A stretch of DNA of 64,000 nucleotides, taken from NCBI GenBank assembly GCA_035539175.1, contig DATLIY010000003.1, forward strand, positions 62,001 to 126,000, written 5' to 3'. Under the pieces are notes generated by a model that was not told where the DNA came from, did no database searches, and saw only the letters and a list, made by a program, of their open reading frames with translations. Origin of the DNA: Acidisarcina sp. (GTDB taxonomy: Bacteria > Acidobacteriota > Terriglobia > Terriglobales > Acidobacteriaceae). The translations under genes and the position numbers were made by a program. Each line of letters starts with the position of its first letter. Position 1 is the stretch's first letter. Shown here in pieces: positions 8,884-17,482 of the stretch.

Positions 8884-9448
8884 CTGGAGCCAATGTTACA
8901 ACGGTCCAGCGCAATCCAAAAGACGCTCCTTCCTCGGGATGCCAATCATGCAGCAGGGATTGCACTCGCGTGGTCCGTGGGAAAGAGACGGATTCTGTGG
9001 CATGTTCTATCGACAGGATCGAAAAGGAATCGCGGCGGATGATGCTTTTTGATCTGCTCCAATTCCCGTGGCTCACCCGGGGAGTCTCCGGCATATCTAA
9101 TATCCGTTGCGTCTATGAGGAGCGGCGATGGCGTGGACTGCATGGCTCATTTCCGCGTTGGGTACAGTTCGTCCGGTACCTCAAGAGTGACCCGTTTGTG
9201 GCAGGATCCAGGGATTTACCTTGTTGCTCTGTTTTCTCTGGCGGGCCTATACTCTGTGAGTTTGGCCCGAGGGTGGCTGGCCCTCGTCAAACCCTGCCGG
9301 AAAATGCGATAGAGACCGCAAAGTCCGGCGCGAAAGTGAGGATGTTTCGTGTGAGTCTAGTTCCTGCCGCTCATCTCGGCGATTGCGACGATTCGCCATC
9401 GAGGGATGTTCGGTCCACAAGTGAACCCGAAACCTGGAGAATTTGTTT
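8884..9448. other. 565-bp intergenic region without a confident gene
   Basis: Region between the divergent trpE and gdhA. Short open frames exist, one with a hydrophobic stretch (GIYLVALFSLAGLYSVSL near 9205-9260), but none has a start with a ribosome site and a family I recognise. It must hold the promoters of both flanking genes; no clear -35/-10 pair, operator or attenuator stands out. Confidence 0.5.
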
Positions 9449-10714
9449 ATGGCAACCATGACCCTCGAGCAGGAGATCAATCCCTGGGAAGCACAGGCTG
9501 CTCGATTTGATTTTGCCGCTCGTAAACTCAACCTCGACGAAGGGCTTTGGAAGGTGCTTCGCTACCCGTCGCGAGAGATTATCGTTCACTTTCCCATCAG
9601 CATGGATGACGGCCGCGTGGAGGTCTTTACCGGTTTTCGCGTGCAGCATTCCATCGCTCGTGGCCCCTGCAAAGGCGGCATCCGCTACTCTCCCGATGTG
9701 ACGCTGGATGAAGTACGCGCGCTCGCAAGCTGGATGACCTGGAAGTGCGCTGTGGTGAATATTCCCTTTGGTGGTGCCAAGGGGGGAGTGATCTGCGATC
9801 CGAAGAAGATGTCCCAGGGAGAGTTGGAGCGGATGACACGCCGCTACACTTCGGAGCTGATCGAGTTCCTGGGACCGGAAAAAGACGTTCCCGCCCCCGA
9901 TATGAACACCAATGAGCAGACGATGGCCTGGATCATGGACACCTACTCCATGCACATGCGCCAGACGGTGACCAGCGTCGTGACCGGCAAGCCGCTCAGC
10001 CTTGGCGGATCGCGTGGACGCCGCGAAGCCACCGGACGCGGCATCAGCGTCGTTTGCGATGAGGCTCTTAAATACCTGCATCTTCCCCGCGAAGGCTGCA
10101 GGGTCATCATCCAGGGCTTCGGAAATGTGGGGTCCAACGCAGCCAAGCTGATCGCCGACAAGGGCTACAAAATCGTCGGCATCGCCGAATATGACGGCGG
10201 CCTGTACAACCCCAACGGCATCGATGTCGGAATGCTGATGGATTACCGCAGACGAAACGGCAGCGTTCTGGGATTCAAGGGTGCGGAGCCCTTCGATTCT
10301 CAGGAGCTGATCATCGCCGACTGCGACATCCTGATCCCCGCCGCAACGGAGAATGTCATCACCAGCCGCAATGCGGATCGCATCAAGGCGCGCATTGTCT
10401 GCGAAGGCGCGAATGGGCCAACCACCGCGGTGGCAGACGAAATTCTCGCCGATAAGAAGATATTCGTGATTCCCGACATTCTGGCGAATGCCGGCGGAGT
10501 CACGGCGTCCTATTTTGAATGGGTGCAGGATCGGCAAGGATATTTCTGGAAGGAGGCGACTATTAACGATCAACTGGAAGCGATTCTGGCAGCCAGCTTC
10601 GACGATGTGTTGCGCTATGCGGAAGCGCACGGCGTGAATAATCGTATTGCCGCGTACATGCTGTCCATCGATCGCGTCGCTTCTACGATTAAGCAGCGGG
10701 GCTTTTACGCATAG
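9449..10714 (+). CDS. gdhA: Glu/Leu/Phe/Val family dehydrogenase (glutamate dehydrogenase)
   Basis: 421 residues; converts glutamate and 2-oxoglutarate with ammonia exchange, using NAD(P). The substrate domain shows [18 protein letters not shown] and [14 protein letters not shown] with the catalytic Lys. [14 protein letters not shown] and [18 protein letters not shown] follow, then the Rossmann motif [11 protein letters not shown] near residue 230. The ATG at 9449 is preceded by GGAGA at 8-nt spacing; TTG at 9443 is less likely. Length and motifs fit catabolic hexameric GDH. It is monocistronic by spacing. A long open frame on the opposite strand is a shadow. Confidence 0.93.
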   Translation: MATMTLEQEINPWEAQAARFDFAARKLNLDEGLWKVLRYPSREIIVHFPISMDDGRVEVFTGFRVQHSIARGPCKGGIRYSPDVTLDEVRALASWMTWKCAVVNIPFGGAKGGVICDPKKMSQGELERMTRRYTSELIEFLGPEKDVPAPDMNTNEQTMAWIMDTYSMHMRQTVTSVVTGKPLSLGGSRGRREATGRGISVVCDEALKYLHLPREGCRVIIQGFGNVGSNAAKLIADKGYKIVGIAEYDGGLYNPNGIDVGMLMDYRRRNGSVLGFKGAEPFDSQELIIADCDILIPAATENVITSRNADRIKARIVCEGANGPTTAVADEILADKKIFVIPDILANAGGVTASYFEWVQDRQGYFWKEATINDQLEAILAASFDDVLRYAEAHGVNNRIAAYMLSIDRVASTIKQRGFYA

Positions 10715-10980
10715 CGATGGTTTGCGGCCTGCTGTGGCCGGATGTGTAAAGAGCTCAGGTGCAAGGATGAGATGCAGCCGGATAACGGGGTGCGGCTTTT
10801 CCCAGCCGCGCGCCGATCCGTGCGCGAAGTGAAGTACCGCACCCTTTTGTGGAGCGGCGGGCGATGCTTCCACGAGGTAAGGTTACGAAAGCCAATTCGC
10901 ACGGCGCTCATCTTGATAGTGCATAATAAAGGCGTATCGACCCCCGACCCGGGGGCCTAAATCTCCCTCAGAGCTGAGCT

Positions 10981-11640
10981 GTGAACCTGCCAAATTCCAT
11001 CACGATGAGCCGCATCTTCTCGGTGCCAGTGCTTATCTGGATGTTGTCGCCCGTCTTTCCTTTCCGGGGACATGGCGAGCAGGAAATCTGTGCTTCAATC
11101 GTCTTTATCCTGGCCTCCATCACGGATGGAGTGGATGGCTATCTTGCCCGGCGACGAGGCCAGATCACGACCATGGGTATGCTGCTCGATCCGGTGGCAG
11201 ACAAGCTGATGGTCTCCGCCGCTTTTATCTGCCTTGTGGCCTACAATCCGCACATCGTCAAGCCGTGGATTGCGGTTCTGGTGATCGGGCGGGAGTTTCT
11301 GGTGAGCGGGTTGCGATCAATTGCGACTACCGAGGGCTTCACCATCGAAGCCAGCGACCTGGGCAAGTTGAAGACCGTTATCCAGATCGTCTCAGTTGTC
11401 GCTGCCATCCTGGCGCATGGCTGGTTTGAGTGGCACTTCGGCTGGTTCATTCTTCCCGTCGAGTGGACCGCGATCGTCGCGATCTACTTCATGGTGTTGG
11501 TCTCCATCATCTCCGCCGTAGATTACTTTGTAGCCTTCTGGAAGAAGATCGATCATGCCTCGGCGGATACGCGCCGCAAGTCCAGCTTTGTCCTCAGCCG
11601 ACGCAAAAAAGAGATTCCGGCCACCGCAAAAAACCTTTAG
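10981..11640 (+). CDS. pgsA: CDP-diacylglycerol-glycerol-3-phosphate 3-phosphatidyltransferase
   Basis: 219 residues of the CDP-alcohol phosphatidyltransferase family, making phosphatidylglycerol phosphate at the inner membrane. It begins with the typical NLPNSITMSRI (GTG start at 10981), and the signature ITDGVDGYLARRRGQITTMGMLLDPVADK supplies the DG-AR-G-D-D residues (split here over about residues 42-70). Several hydrophobic helices follow. The C-terminal 40 residues are basic and extend a little beyond the usual end. A terminator follows immediately. Confidence 0.92.
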   Translation: MNLPNSITMSRIFSVPVLIWMLSPVFPFRGHGEQEICASIVFILASITDGVDGYLARRRGQITTMGMLLDPVADKLMVSAAFICLVAYNPHIVKPWIAVLVIGREFLVSGLRSIATTEGFTIEASDLGKLKTVIQIVSVVAAILAHGWFEWHFGWFILPVEWTAIVAIYFMVLVSIISAVDYFVAFWKKIDHASADTRRKSSFVLSRRKKEIPATAKNL

Positions 11641-11675
11641 TGGATTGATCTTGAAGACGCTGCTCCCTTAATAAA

Positions 11676-11702
11676 AAAGCCCCTTTGGCAGGGGCTTTCT
11701 CT
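11676..11702. terminator. Intrinsic terminator after pgsA
   Basis: AAAGCCCC (11676-11683) pairs with GGGGCTTT (11691-11698) around TTTGGCA, followed by CTCTTT. Leftward the stem is followed by TTTTTATTAAG. It serves the convergent pgsA and GvpL/F genes. Confidence 0.85.
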
Positions 11703-11724
11703 TTACAGGCCGGCTGCGGGGGTG

Positions 11725-12507
11725 TCAGACAATTGCCGCAACCTCACGAGTCACCGCGACCGGTGCAGCCGCGACAGGCTGATGGCAGGGCCGGATCAGC
11801 TTGTGGACAAAGTGGTAAGGTGGCCAGGGGCCGGAGAGTTGCAGTTTGCAATCCTTCAGGATCTGCATAGCGCTGACGTACTTGTTCTGGTAGCGTTCCA
11901 CGGATTTCGAGTCGATCAGGTGGGCGATGTCGAGCAACATCTTCCCGGTATCGATCCGACGGCAGGAAATCTCCTCATCCAGGGGCGCGAACATGCGATG
12001 CAATTGCACGGAAATCGCGCGTGCCTTGGTCTGGCGTTCCCGTTGGCGGGTTGCGTTCTCGCGCAGACTGGTCAGGTATTCCTTGCCTACGCAGTCCTGC
12101 GCCACCGGCCGTGTTATCTCGCGGCAGGAATCGTCCACTACTACCTTCAAGTGCATCTCGGCCTTTCCGCGAAGCCTTTCCATATTCGCGAGAAATTGCC
12201 TTTGGTTGGAACGGATGGACCGTCTCAGCGCTTCGTCGTCGTGGAAAACGGTTCCGAAGCGGAAGGGAAGAACCGTCGATAGCTTGAAGCAGTCGGCGAT
12301 GACGCGAGCATGATCTACTCCAGCTTTCTGGTCATACTGCTCTTCTGGATTGTGCTCGCTGACGATAAGGGCTAGATCACTGGCGGGATAAAGAAAAACC
12401 TGATTTCCGGAAACACCTGTAACAGATGCAAAAGGTATAGGCTTACGGTGCCGGGCTAATTCAGGAAAGGACTGTTTTTCACCAATACAATAGGCATACC
12501 ATGCCAT
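11725..12507 (-). CDS. GvpL/GvpF family gas-vesicle-type protein, orphan
   Basis: 260 residues. The start MAWYAYCIGE, the TVLPFRFGTVF segment around residue 80, a Lys/Glu-rich middle (MERLRGKAEMHLKVVVD) and the ending LSGPWPPYHFV are hallmarks of GvpL/GvpF, minor structural proteins of gas vesicles. No gvpA, gvpN, gvpK or other vesicle gene is in the window: the neighbours are pgsA and a coiled-coil membrane protein. GvpL/F-like genes also occur outside vesicle clusters with unknown roles, so vesicle function should not be assumed. Confidence 0.85.
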   Translation of the reverse strand: MAWYAYCIGEKQSFPELARHRKPIPFASVTGVSGNQVFLYPASDLALIVSEHNPEEQYDQKAGVDHARVIADCFKLSTVLPFRFGTVFHDDEALRRSIRSNQRQFLANMERLRGKAEMHLKVVVDDSCREITRPVAQDCVGKEYLTSLRENATRQRERQTKARAISVQLHRMFAPLDEEISCRRIDTGKMLLDIAHLIDSKSVERYQNKYVSAMQILKDCKLQLSGPWPPYHFVHKLIRPCHQPVAAAPVAVTREVAAIV

Positions 12508-12957
12508 AGAGAGTCACTCCACGTCCGGGAGATTCCCGAACTGTTTTTACTACTTTGTTCTTGGGGAACGACTTCATTACAGGCTTCTGAGCGCGTCCAC
12601 TTAAGCAGACTGCGCCGAACTACCGCAAATAGTAGTCCCGCACACTAACAAGTGGCAATCTCAAATATTGGCCACTAGATACCGCGCTTTCGCTTCACAG
12701 GAAATCGGTTTACCTCGGCGGGTGAATCCTGCGGCCGGAATCGGCAGGGAGCGACGGCTTTTTGACCTCGCAGCAGCATCGCTACCGCCAATAAGCCTTT
12801 TATTTTGTGAAATTTGGAGTGGCGAAGGTTCTGCGGAGGGCCAGGCTCGTCGCAATGGGAGCGTCTTGGAGGTGTGCCCATGAGCGTTCCGGGCACACCT
12901 CAACTGATGGCGTGGGATTGGGTAGATCGGGGCGGATCCAGGGGCGAGCCCAGGGCG
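12508..12957. other. 450-bp intergenic region
   Basis: Upstream of the GvpL/F gene and downstream of the leftward coiled-coil protein gene. Short open frames on both strands lack ribosome sites and protein-like composition. I see GAGGTGTGCCCATGAG and GGGCACACCTC (about 12868-12901) forming a stem with GGTGTGCCC/GGGCACACC, a possible terminator for the coiled-coil gene. Nothing else is evident. Confidence 0.45.
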
Positions 12958-13458
12958 CTAGTGGCGGAGTCGCACCAGTAAATAGACAACCAGGCCGCCA
13001 TTGGCCAGCAGCAGCAGCATGGCCGCGATCGTCACTGCCTTCAGGGTTCCGCCGAAGGACTTCAGATCTTCGATCAGTTCCTGCTGTTCCAGCGTGTTGC
13101 GCTCCGTAGTCTCCCGCAGGCGCTCCAGTTGTTCCTCCACGCGCTTCAACTGCACCGTCTGCTCCAGCAATTGCCCGCGAATCTCCTTGTGCCCGGACTG
13201 GACCTCGGCGAGACCATGCTGCAATTCATGGCTCTGGGTGCTTGGCTGGTGGGCCGTCCCATCCAGCAGAGGAACCAGCCGGGAAAGATAGGGCAGCAGA
13301 ACGCGAAGTTGTAGCAAGCTTCTCCACATAGAGGGATTCTTGTCTTCCTTGTGAGTCAAATCCTTGATCGCAGGCTCTTCCTGCGGGGATTCGATCGGGT
13401 TATCCAGTGCCTTAACGCGCGCACGCAACTCTTCAACAGCGAGTTCTTCGGTCGTCAT
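12958..13458 (-). CDS. Coiled-coil protein with C-terminal membrane anchor
   Basis: 166 residues, not recognised as a named family. The N-terminal 60 residues are polar; residues about 75-135 form a continuous Leu/Glu/Arg/Gln heptad coiled coil (LKRVEEQLERLRETTERN). The C terminus holds one transmembrane helix (AVTIAAMLLLLANGGLVVYLL) followed by VRLRH. This is a tail-anchored layout with the coiled coil facing the cytoplasm. It lies between aroDE and the GvpL/F gene on the same strand. Role unknown. Confidence 0.65.
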   Translation of the reverse strand: MTTEELAVEELRARVKALDNPIESPQEEPAIKDLTHKEDKNPSMWRSLLQLRVLLPYLSRLVPLLDGTAHQPSTQSHELQHGLAEVQSGHKEIRGQLLEQTVQLKRVEEQLERLRETTERNTLEQQELIEDLKSFGGTLKAVTIAAMLLLLANGGLVVYLLVRLRH

Positions 13459-13559
13459 CGGGACTCCAATTCCTTGATGCAGGGATCAAGGCAGACGGGG
13501 GAAAGTAGAAGCCACTGAAGCCAAACCTGTTGCGTGCACCTGTGGCGATCAGCCAGCTA

Positions 13560-15131
13560 TCAGGACTTCGTGCGGGCTTCCGTCGCCGCTTCCGCGCGCT
13601 GGCGGAGCGCATGGACCACGACGCGGAGCATCTCTTCTTCCGGAGCCGGTTTCCCGGTCCAGATCTCAAACTGCCGGGCACCCTGATGAACAAACATCTC
13701 CACGCCGGTTACGACGGGAATGCCCTTTTCGCGCGCCATGCGAATCAGAGGTGTCTCAATGGGATTGTAGACGAGATCGAAAACCAAGCGGGCATTGATT
13801 TCTTTTGGTTCGAGAATATGGTTCGGCTTCACCCCGTGCATGCCCACCGGTGTCGCGTTTACGATCACGTCGAACTGGGTCTTGGTGAGATTCTCCCGCC
13901 GGAAGGTCTTGGCCTTCGCTTCCCGCGCCAGCTTCTGGGCTGGCTGCGGTGTGCGATTCAGGATAAAGACCTCCGCCCCCTTCTCCCGCAGGCCGAAGAC
14001 AGCAGCCCGCGCCGCGCCTCCGGCGCCCAGCACCAGGATTTTGGCATCCTTCAACCGCAGGCGTTTTTCCAGGGGACGCACCACGGCGGTCACATCGGTG
14101 TTGAATCCATAGAGCTTGCCATCCTGCGCCCGCACGACCGTATTGCAGGCGCCGATCTTACTGGATAACGGATCGGTCTTCTCCAGATGCTGCAGGATCT
14201 CTTCCTTAAACGGCATGGTGACGCTGAGTCCGCTGATCGGCACCTCGCGCACCAGCTTCAGCAGATCGTCGATCCTGGTGGTCTGGAGCGCCAGGTAAAT
14301 CGCGTTCACCCTCTCCCGGCGGAAGGCGGAGTTCAGCATCAGAGGAGACAGCGAATGCTTCACCGGATTCCCCGCTACGCCAAAGACGCGCGTCGCCGCG
14401 TCCAACTGATCGATACGATAGGTATCCACCAGCGTGCGGGCAGCAATCTGTCCGGGAGCCGTCTCTTCGCCCACCGTGGCCGAGGCAAAGGTGAAGGCAC
14501 TGCCGGCCCGCAGCCCCAGAACCCGGCTGATAACCCCTTCTTCTCCCATGCAGATGCCTACCACGTTTGCCTGGTCCCGCGTCCGCTCCAGAAAGCGCAT
14601 CATTGTCACGTTGTCGGAGAGCGACTTCGCGGTCGAGACAACTTTGTAGAAATCCGCCCCGAACTTCTGCATGCGCTCGAACACGCTATCCAGCTTCACC
14701 GTCGCCACAAAGTCGTGATAGGAGAGGACCAGCCCAACCTTACTCCGCAGCTTTTCCAGCTCCTGCGGCTTCAGGCTCTCGGCGGTCTCCAACTCCACAT
14801 CCACCAGGTGAAACCCCGAGCCTGCTGCCTTCTGCAGAATCTCGATCTCGGCTGCAACCGTGCCCTTGAATTTGCCGCCATTGGCGGCCCTACGGCATGT
14901 CGCGATAGCGGTAACTTCACCGTGCTCCGCAAAGAAGTGCTTCAGTTTGGGCAGCGCCGTCTGCGGGGTGGCTAGATAATCCAGGCGAAATTCGAGAAAT
15001 GTGCTGTCGGCGAGGCAGGCCTGCGCCTTTTCCACCAGTTCAGCTGGAGTGGATCCGATAATGGCAACGCACACCTTTCCTACTCGGAAGCGGCGGTAGT
15101 TTGGCGAGGAACTCGATGTAGGAAGATTCAT
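13560..15131 (-). CDS. aroDE: Bifunctional 3-dehydroquinate dehydratase / shikimate dehydrogenase (AroDE fusion)
   Basis: 523 residues joining two consecutive shikimate-pathway steps. Residues about 10-235 are a type I dehydroquinate dehydratase: EFRLDYLA, ATCRRAANGGKF, the His in LSYHDF and the Schiff-base Lys in FYKVVSTAKS. Residues about 245-510 are shikimate dehydrogenase: KHSLSPLMLNSAFRR, VTMPFKEEIL with the catalytic Lys, GACNTVV, GFNTDVTAV and the NADP loop GAGGAARAAV. Most bacteria encode the two separately; the AroD-AroE order resembles the plant enzyme. All key residues are present, so both halves should be active. Confidence 0.93.
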   Translation of the reverse strand: MNLPTSSSSPNYRRFRVGKVCVAIIGSTPAELVEKAQACLADSTFLEFRLDYLATPQTALPKLKHFFAEHGEVTAIATCRRAANGGKFKGTVAAEIEILQKAAGSGFHLVDVELETAESLKPQELEKLRSKVGLVLSYHDFVATVKLDSVFERMQKFGADFYKVVSTAKSLSDNVTMMRFLERTRDQANVVGICMGEEGVISRVLGLRAGSAFTFASATVGEETAPGQIAARTLVDTYRIDQLDAATRVFGVAGNPVKHSLSPLMLNSAFRRERVNAIYLALQTTRIDDLLKLVREVPISGLSVTMPFKEEILQHLEKTDPLSSKIGACNTVVRAQDGKLYGFNTDVTAVVRPLEKRLRLKDAKILVLGAGGAARAAVFGLREKGAEVFILNRTPQPAQKLAREAKAKTFRRENLTKTQFDVIVNATPVGMHGVKPNHILEPKEINARLVFDLVYNPIETPLIRMAREKGIPVVTGVEMFVHQGARQFEIWTGKPAPEEEMLRVVVHALRQRAEAATEARTKS

Positions 15132-15188
15132 GGCTACGATTGCGGCATCTTATAGGCGTCTGCGCCAGGATGCAACATATGTCTCATG

Positions 15189-15204
15189 TGTGATTTAAAT
15201 CACT
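15189..15204. promoter_or_regulatory. CRP/FNR-type palindrome between aroDE and M3 peptidase
   Basis: TGTGATTTAAATCACT contains the perfect 14-nt palindrome GTGATTTAAATCAC and fits the CRP-class half-site layout TGTGA-N6-TCAC. It lies 58 bp upstream of the aroDE start and 119 bp upstream of the M3 peptidase start, in their shared divergent promoter region. Confidence 0.5.
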
Positions 15205-15322
15205 TATCTTCGAGAGTGCAAATATCCTGCGCTCCTGGCGCAAAGATCTTCGGTGAGCCGCTGAATTCCCGGGGCAGTTTGCCGATGAGCTATTCTTGAG
15301 CGCAGCAGCGAGGACAAGCAAA

Positions 15323-17311
15323 ATGGCAATAAAGAATTCGGTGCACCCTGCAATGGTGCACCCGTGGCAGACTCCGGATCAGGGCGGGATGACCGCGTCC
15401 AGCCTCACCACCTGGGTAGAGGAAAAGTTGGCGGAACATCATCAGTCGATCGCCGATCTGCTCCAGGTCTCTGGCAGCCGTACTGCCGACAACACCTTGC
15501 GCCCTTTTGATAAGGCGGTTGCGGTGTTGAGCTCCGCCGCCTCGCAGACTGGTGTGCTTAACAGCGTTCACCCGAAAAAGGAGATCCGCGACACCGCCGA
15601 GGCGATGACGCAGAAGATCGCCGAGGTCGGCACAGCGCTGTCTTTGAATCGCGAGGTCTACCTCGCATTACGCGCCATGGATGTCACATTCGAAGACGAG
15701 GCGACTCGTCATTACGTGCACCGCACGCTGCTCGACTACCGTCTCGCTGGTGTCGATAAGGACGACGCCACACGGACCCATCTCCGGGAGCTGCACGACA
15801 AGGCCACCATGCTCTCCCTCGCCTTCAGCCGCAACGTGCAGGAGGGCGCCAAGCAGGTCATCGTGGAAGACGCGGCAGAGCTTGCGGGACTACCTACGGA
15901 TTTTCTGGAGAGCCATCGCCCATCCGCCGATGGAACCATTGTTCTGACGACTGACTTTCCCGACTACATGCCGGTCATGACCTTTGCCACGAGCGACGCG
16001 CTGCGCAACCGCATGTTCCTGGCCTACAACACCCGCGCGTATCCGCAGAATAAGAGCATTCTGCTCGACCTGATGAGCACGCGGCAGGAGATTGCCACCA
16101 TCTTGGGATACGAGAGCTGGGCCGATCTGGCCACGGCCAACCAGATGATGCAGTCGGCGGCAAATATGAAAAAGCTGATCGACGACCTGGAGCGCGTTTC
16201 CCGTTCCGGCGCTGCGCAGGAGTACAAAATGGTGCTCGAATTTGCGCGCACGAAGCAGCCCGAAATCCAGGAGCTGGATGCCGCCAGCCGTGGCTATTGG
16301 CTGGAGCAGTATCGCCGCGCGGCCTTCGATTTCGATTCCCAATCCGTCCGCCCCTACTTCGCTTATAAGCGCGTACAGAAGGGCATACTGGAGACGGCGG
16401 AGCGCCTCTTCCAGGTCAGCTTTGAGCGCGTTCAGGTGCCGGTATGGGATCCATCTGTAACCGCCTGGGATGTCTATGACGGCGAGAAGAAGATTGGCCG
16501 CTTCTTCCTCGACATGCATCCCCGCGAGGGTAAGGATAAGTGGTTCAGCGCAGCGCCTATGGTTCCCGGAGTCGCAGGCGGGCAGCTTCCGGTCGTCGCG
16601 CTGATCTGTAACTTTCCCGGTGGCAAATCCGAGGATCCGGGCCTGATGCAGTTCAGTGACGTCGTGACCTTCTTCCACGAGTTCGGCCACCTGATGCACG
16701 CCATTCTTGGCGGACAGCAGAAGTGGGCCGGCCTGAGCGGTATTGCCACGGAGGGAGATTTTGTCGAGGTGCCCTCGCAGATGCTGGAGGAGTTCTTCCA
16801 CGATGCGCGGCTATTGGACACCTTCGCGCTGCACTACCAGACCAACGAACCGCTGCCGCCGAAGCTCGTCGGGCGCATGAATCGTGCCAGCGCTTTTGGT
16901 CGCGCCGACTGGGTTCGTACCCAGCTCTTCTATACCAGCTATGCACTGGATATGCACAGCCAGCACCCCGAGGGGCTGAACCCGGACGCGCTGCTCAAGA
17001 GTGACTATCAGCGCTTTTTGCCCTATCGATGGATCGAAGGCAACCGCATGTATAGCGCCTTTACCCACCTGGTCGGGTATTCGTCCAACTACTACACGTA
17101 TCTCTTCGACAAGGTAATCGCACTCGATTTCTTCAAACAGTTCGATCCAGAGAACCTGCTGGATGGCCCTACAGCCATGCGCTACCGCCGCACGGTTCTG
17201 GAGCCCGGCGGTTCCCGGCCCGGCAACCTGCTGGTGCTCGACTTCCTTGACCGCGAACAGAACTTCTCGGCCTTCGAGCATTGGATGGGAGAAGAATTCG
17301 CTCCTGCATAG
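15323..17311 (+). CDS. M3 family oligopeptidase (thimet/oligopeptidase A-like)
   Basis: 662 residues. The zinc site is HEFGH at about residues 452-456, followed by the third ligand region GDFVEVPSQMLEE about 25 residues on, the M3 layout. The long helical N-terminal half and WFSAAPMVPG, GWIEGN-like and HLVGYSSNYYTY segments agree. The enzyme degrades short peptides in the cytoplasm; there is no signal peptide. The ATG at 15323 has GAGG at 9-nt spacing; a TTG at 15296 lacks one. It is divergent from aroDE, with a CRP-like palindrome between. Confidence 0.92.
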   Translation: MAIKNSVHPAMVHPWQTPDQGGMTASSLTTWVEEKLAEHHQSIADLLQVSGSRTADNTLRPFDKAVAVLSSAASQTGVLNSVHPKKEIRDTAEAMTQKIAEVGTALSLNREVYLALRAMDVTFEDEATRHYVHRTLLDYRLAGVDKDDATRTHLRELHDKATMLSLAFSRNVQEGAKQVIVEDAAELAGLPTDFLESHRPSADGTIVLTTDFPDYMPVMTFATSDALRNRMFLAYNTRAYPQNKSILLDLMSTRQEIATILGYESWADLATANQMMQSAANMKKLIDDLERVSRSGAAQEYKMVLEFARTKQPEIQELDAASRGYWLEQYRRAAFDFDSQSVRPYFAYKRVQKGILETAERLFQVSFERVQVPVWDPSVTAWDVYDGEKKIGRFFLDMHPREGKDKWFSAAPMVPGVAGGQLPVVALICNFPGGKSEDPGLMQFSDVVTFFHEFGHLMHAILGGQQKWAGLSGIATEGDFVEVPSQMLEEFFHDARLLDTFALHYQTNEPLPPKLVGRMNRASAFGRADWVRTQLFYTSYALDMHSQHPEGLNPDALLKSDYQRFLPYRWIEGNRMYSAFTHLVGYSSNYYTYLFDKVIALDFFKQFDPENLLDGPTAMRYRRTVLEPGGSRPGNLLVLDFLDREQNFSAFEHWMGEEFAPA

Positions 17312-17482
17312 TGGCGGCTGGATCCACCTTGCGCCAGCTACGATGATATTGCTGCAACGAGATGTGATGCTGTCATAGCGAAAACCTGGTATTCCCACTT
17401 TTCTCCTGCCAATCCCGGCTTCGAATAGTTTGTGGAATCGGCCGGGAAAAATAAGAGATTTTCGGGCTACAATACTCTGCAA

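Noticed and set aside
9371-10873. 500-codon open frame on the minus strand over gdhA
   Set aside because: It is fully antisense to a motif-rich glutamate dehydrogenase, has no family features and follows from the high-GC codon pattern.
11725-13458. A gas-vesicle gene cluster
   Set aside because: Only the GvpL/F-type gene is present; the neighbour is a coiled-coil membrane protein with no gvp signature.
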